Shown: positions 6,034-6,209 of the stretch, one piece after another | How positions within the stretch are numbered: the first letter of the stretch is position 1 | How the letters are laid out: the number at the start of each line of letters is the position of its first letter | From: Flavobacteriaceae bacterium | GTDB lineage: Bacteria > Bacteroidota > Bacteroidia > Flavobacteriales > Flavobacteriaceae | Direction: 5' to 3' | Assembly (NCBI GenBank): GCA_947443815.1 | Contig: CANEXR010000175.1 | Span: 1-6,209, forward strand | DNA: 6,209 bases | Made by a program: the position numbers and the translations under genes | The notes under the pieces: model-generated | What the model saw: only the letters and a program-made list of their open reading frames with translations | What the model was told of the DNA's origin: nothing | The model's database searches: none

Positions 6034-6209
6034 TTAATCAACTTTTTTGTTCCCTCCTGCGCTTCCTGAACCTGCTAAGTCTACTTTTTTGTTCCCTCCA
6101 GCACTTCCTGAACCTGCTAAGTCTACTTTTTTGTTTCCTCCAGCACTTCCTGAACCTGCTAAGTCTACTTTTTTGTTTCCTCCAGCACTTCCTGAACCTG
6201 CTAAGTCTA
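6034..6209 (-). CDS. Tandem-repeat protein, C-terminal part (start outside window)
   Basis: I do not recognise this gene. Reading on the - strand from the right edge, the frame is open for 57 complete codons to a TAA at 6034-6036, encoding repeats of LAGSGSAGGNKKVD: four complete units preceded by the end of a fifth (its Asp and part of its Val codon), then the stop directly after NKKVD. The unit is Gly/Ser/Ala-rich with a basic KK and an acidic D, low in hydrophobics, without Cys or aromatic residues. It looks flexible, unlike a membrane or compact globular domain. All five nucleotide differences between units are at third codon positions and silent, which supports this frame as genuinely translated. 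The N-terminus, and so any signal or leader sequence, lies beyond the window. Possibilities include a secreted or surface repeat protein, a peptide precursor with repeated GG sites, or an intrinsically disordered tail. The gene is co-oriented with the downstream two-component operon but separated from it by a terminator. Confidence 0.75.
   Translation of the reverse strand, partial: DLAGSGSAGGNKKVDLAGSGSAGGNKKVDLAGSGSAGGNKKVDLAGSGSAGGNKKVD
6037..6209. repeat. Tandem direct repeat, 42-bp unit, 4 copies plus a partial fifth
   Basis: Units lie at 6037-6078, 6079-6120, 6121-6162 and 6163-6204, with five bases of a further unit at 6205-6209 before the edge. Units 3 and 4 are identical. Unit 2 differs from them by one base and unit 1 (the gene's 3' end) from unit 2 by four. 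The period is a multiple of three (14 codons), so copy-number change would alter protein length without shifting frame. The array continues out of the window, so total copy number is unknown. Confidence 0.97.

Noticed and set aside
6043..6048. A6 tracts in each repeat unit as programmed frameshift (A AAA AAG) sites
   Set aside because: The phase is AAA AAA G in the coding frame, not the nnA AAA AAG needed for tandem -1 slippage, and no downstream stimulatory structure was seen. The tract simply encodes Lys-Lys.
6037..6209. CRISPR array
   Set aside because: The 42-bp units abut directly with no variable spacers and form an open coding frame, so this is a coding tandem repeat.

Overview
The window looks like chromosomal DNA from a member of the Bacteroidota, most likely a Flavobacterium-type species. 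The evidence is low GC, A-rich leaders without clear Shine-Dalgarno sequences, exact TAnnTTTG promoter -7 elements, and a TPR-lipoprotein histidine kinase paired with a NarL-like regulator, a pairing typical of flavobacteria. No RNA genes, insertion sequences or CRISPR arrays were seen.

Layout from left to right: (1) the 3' half of lepA (elongation factor 4) on + runs in from the left edge and ends at 862. A hairpin terminator at 898-932 follows. (2) pfkB (6-phosphofructokinase 2-type sugar kinase) lies on -, from its likely start at 1900 down to 968, convergent with lepA. (3) A 148-base divergent intergenic region (1901-2048) holds a good -7 element for thiL. (4) thiL (thiamine-monophosphate kinase) on +, 2049-3095, ends at a 17-bp-stem terminator shared with the convergent next gene. 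(5) A two-component operon on -: a TPR-containing lipoprotein sensor kinase (3858-5915, TTG start) and its response regulator (3166-3861), coupled by an ATGA stop/start overlap. (6) A perfect 63-base palindrome (5954-6016) containing an intrinsic terminator. (7) The 3' end of a repeat-protein gene on - (stop 6034-6036, running off the right edge), built of identical 14-residue units.

The left half (1-3150) is housekeeping: translation quality control, central carbon metabolism and thiamine cofactor synthesis. The right half is noticeably more AT-rich and looks accessory: a signalling pair directly downstream, on the same strand, of a low-complexity repeat-protein gene whose function I do not recognise. 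The repeat gene is the least ordinary item. Its four complete 42-bp units differ at five positions, all silent, so the peptide appears to be held constant by selection. Whether the repeat protein and the two-component system work together is conjecture, and a strong terminator lies between them.
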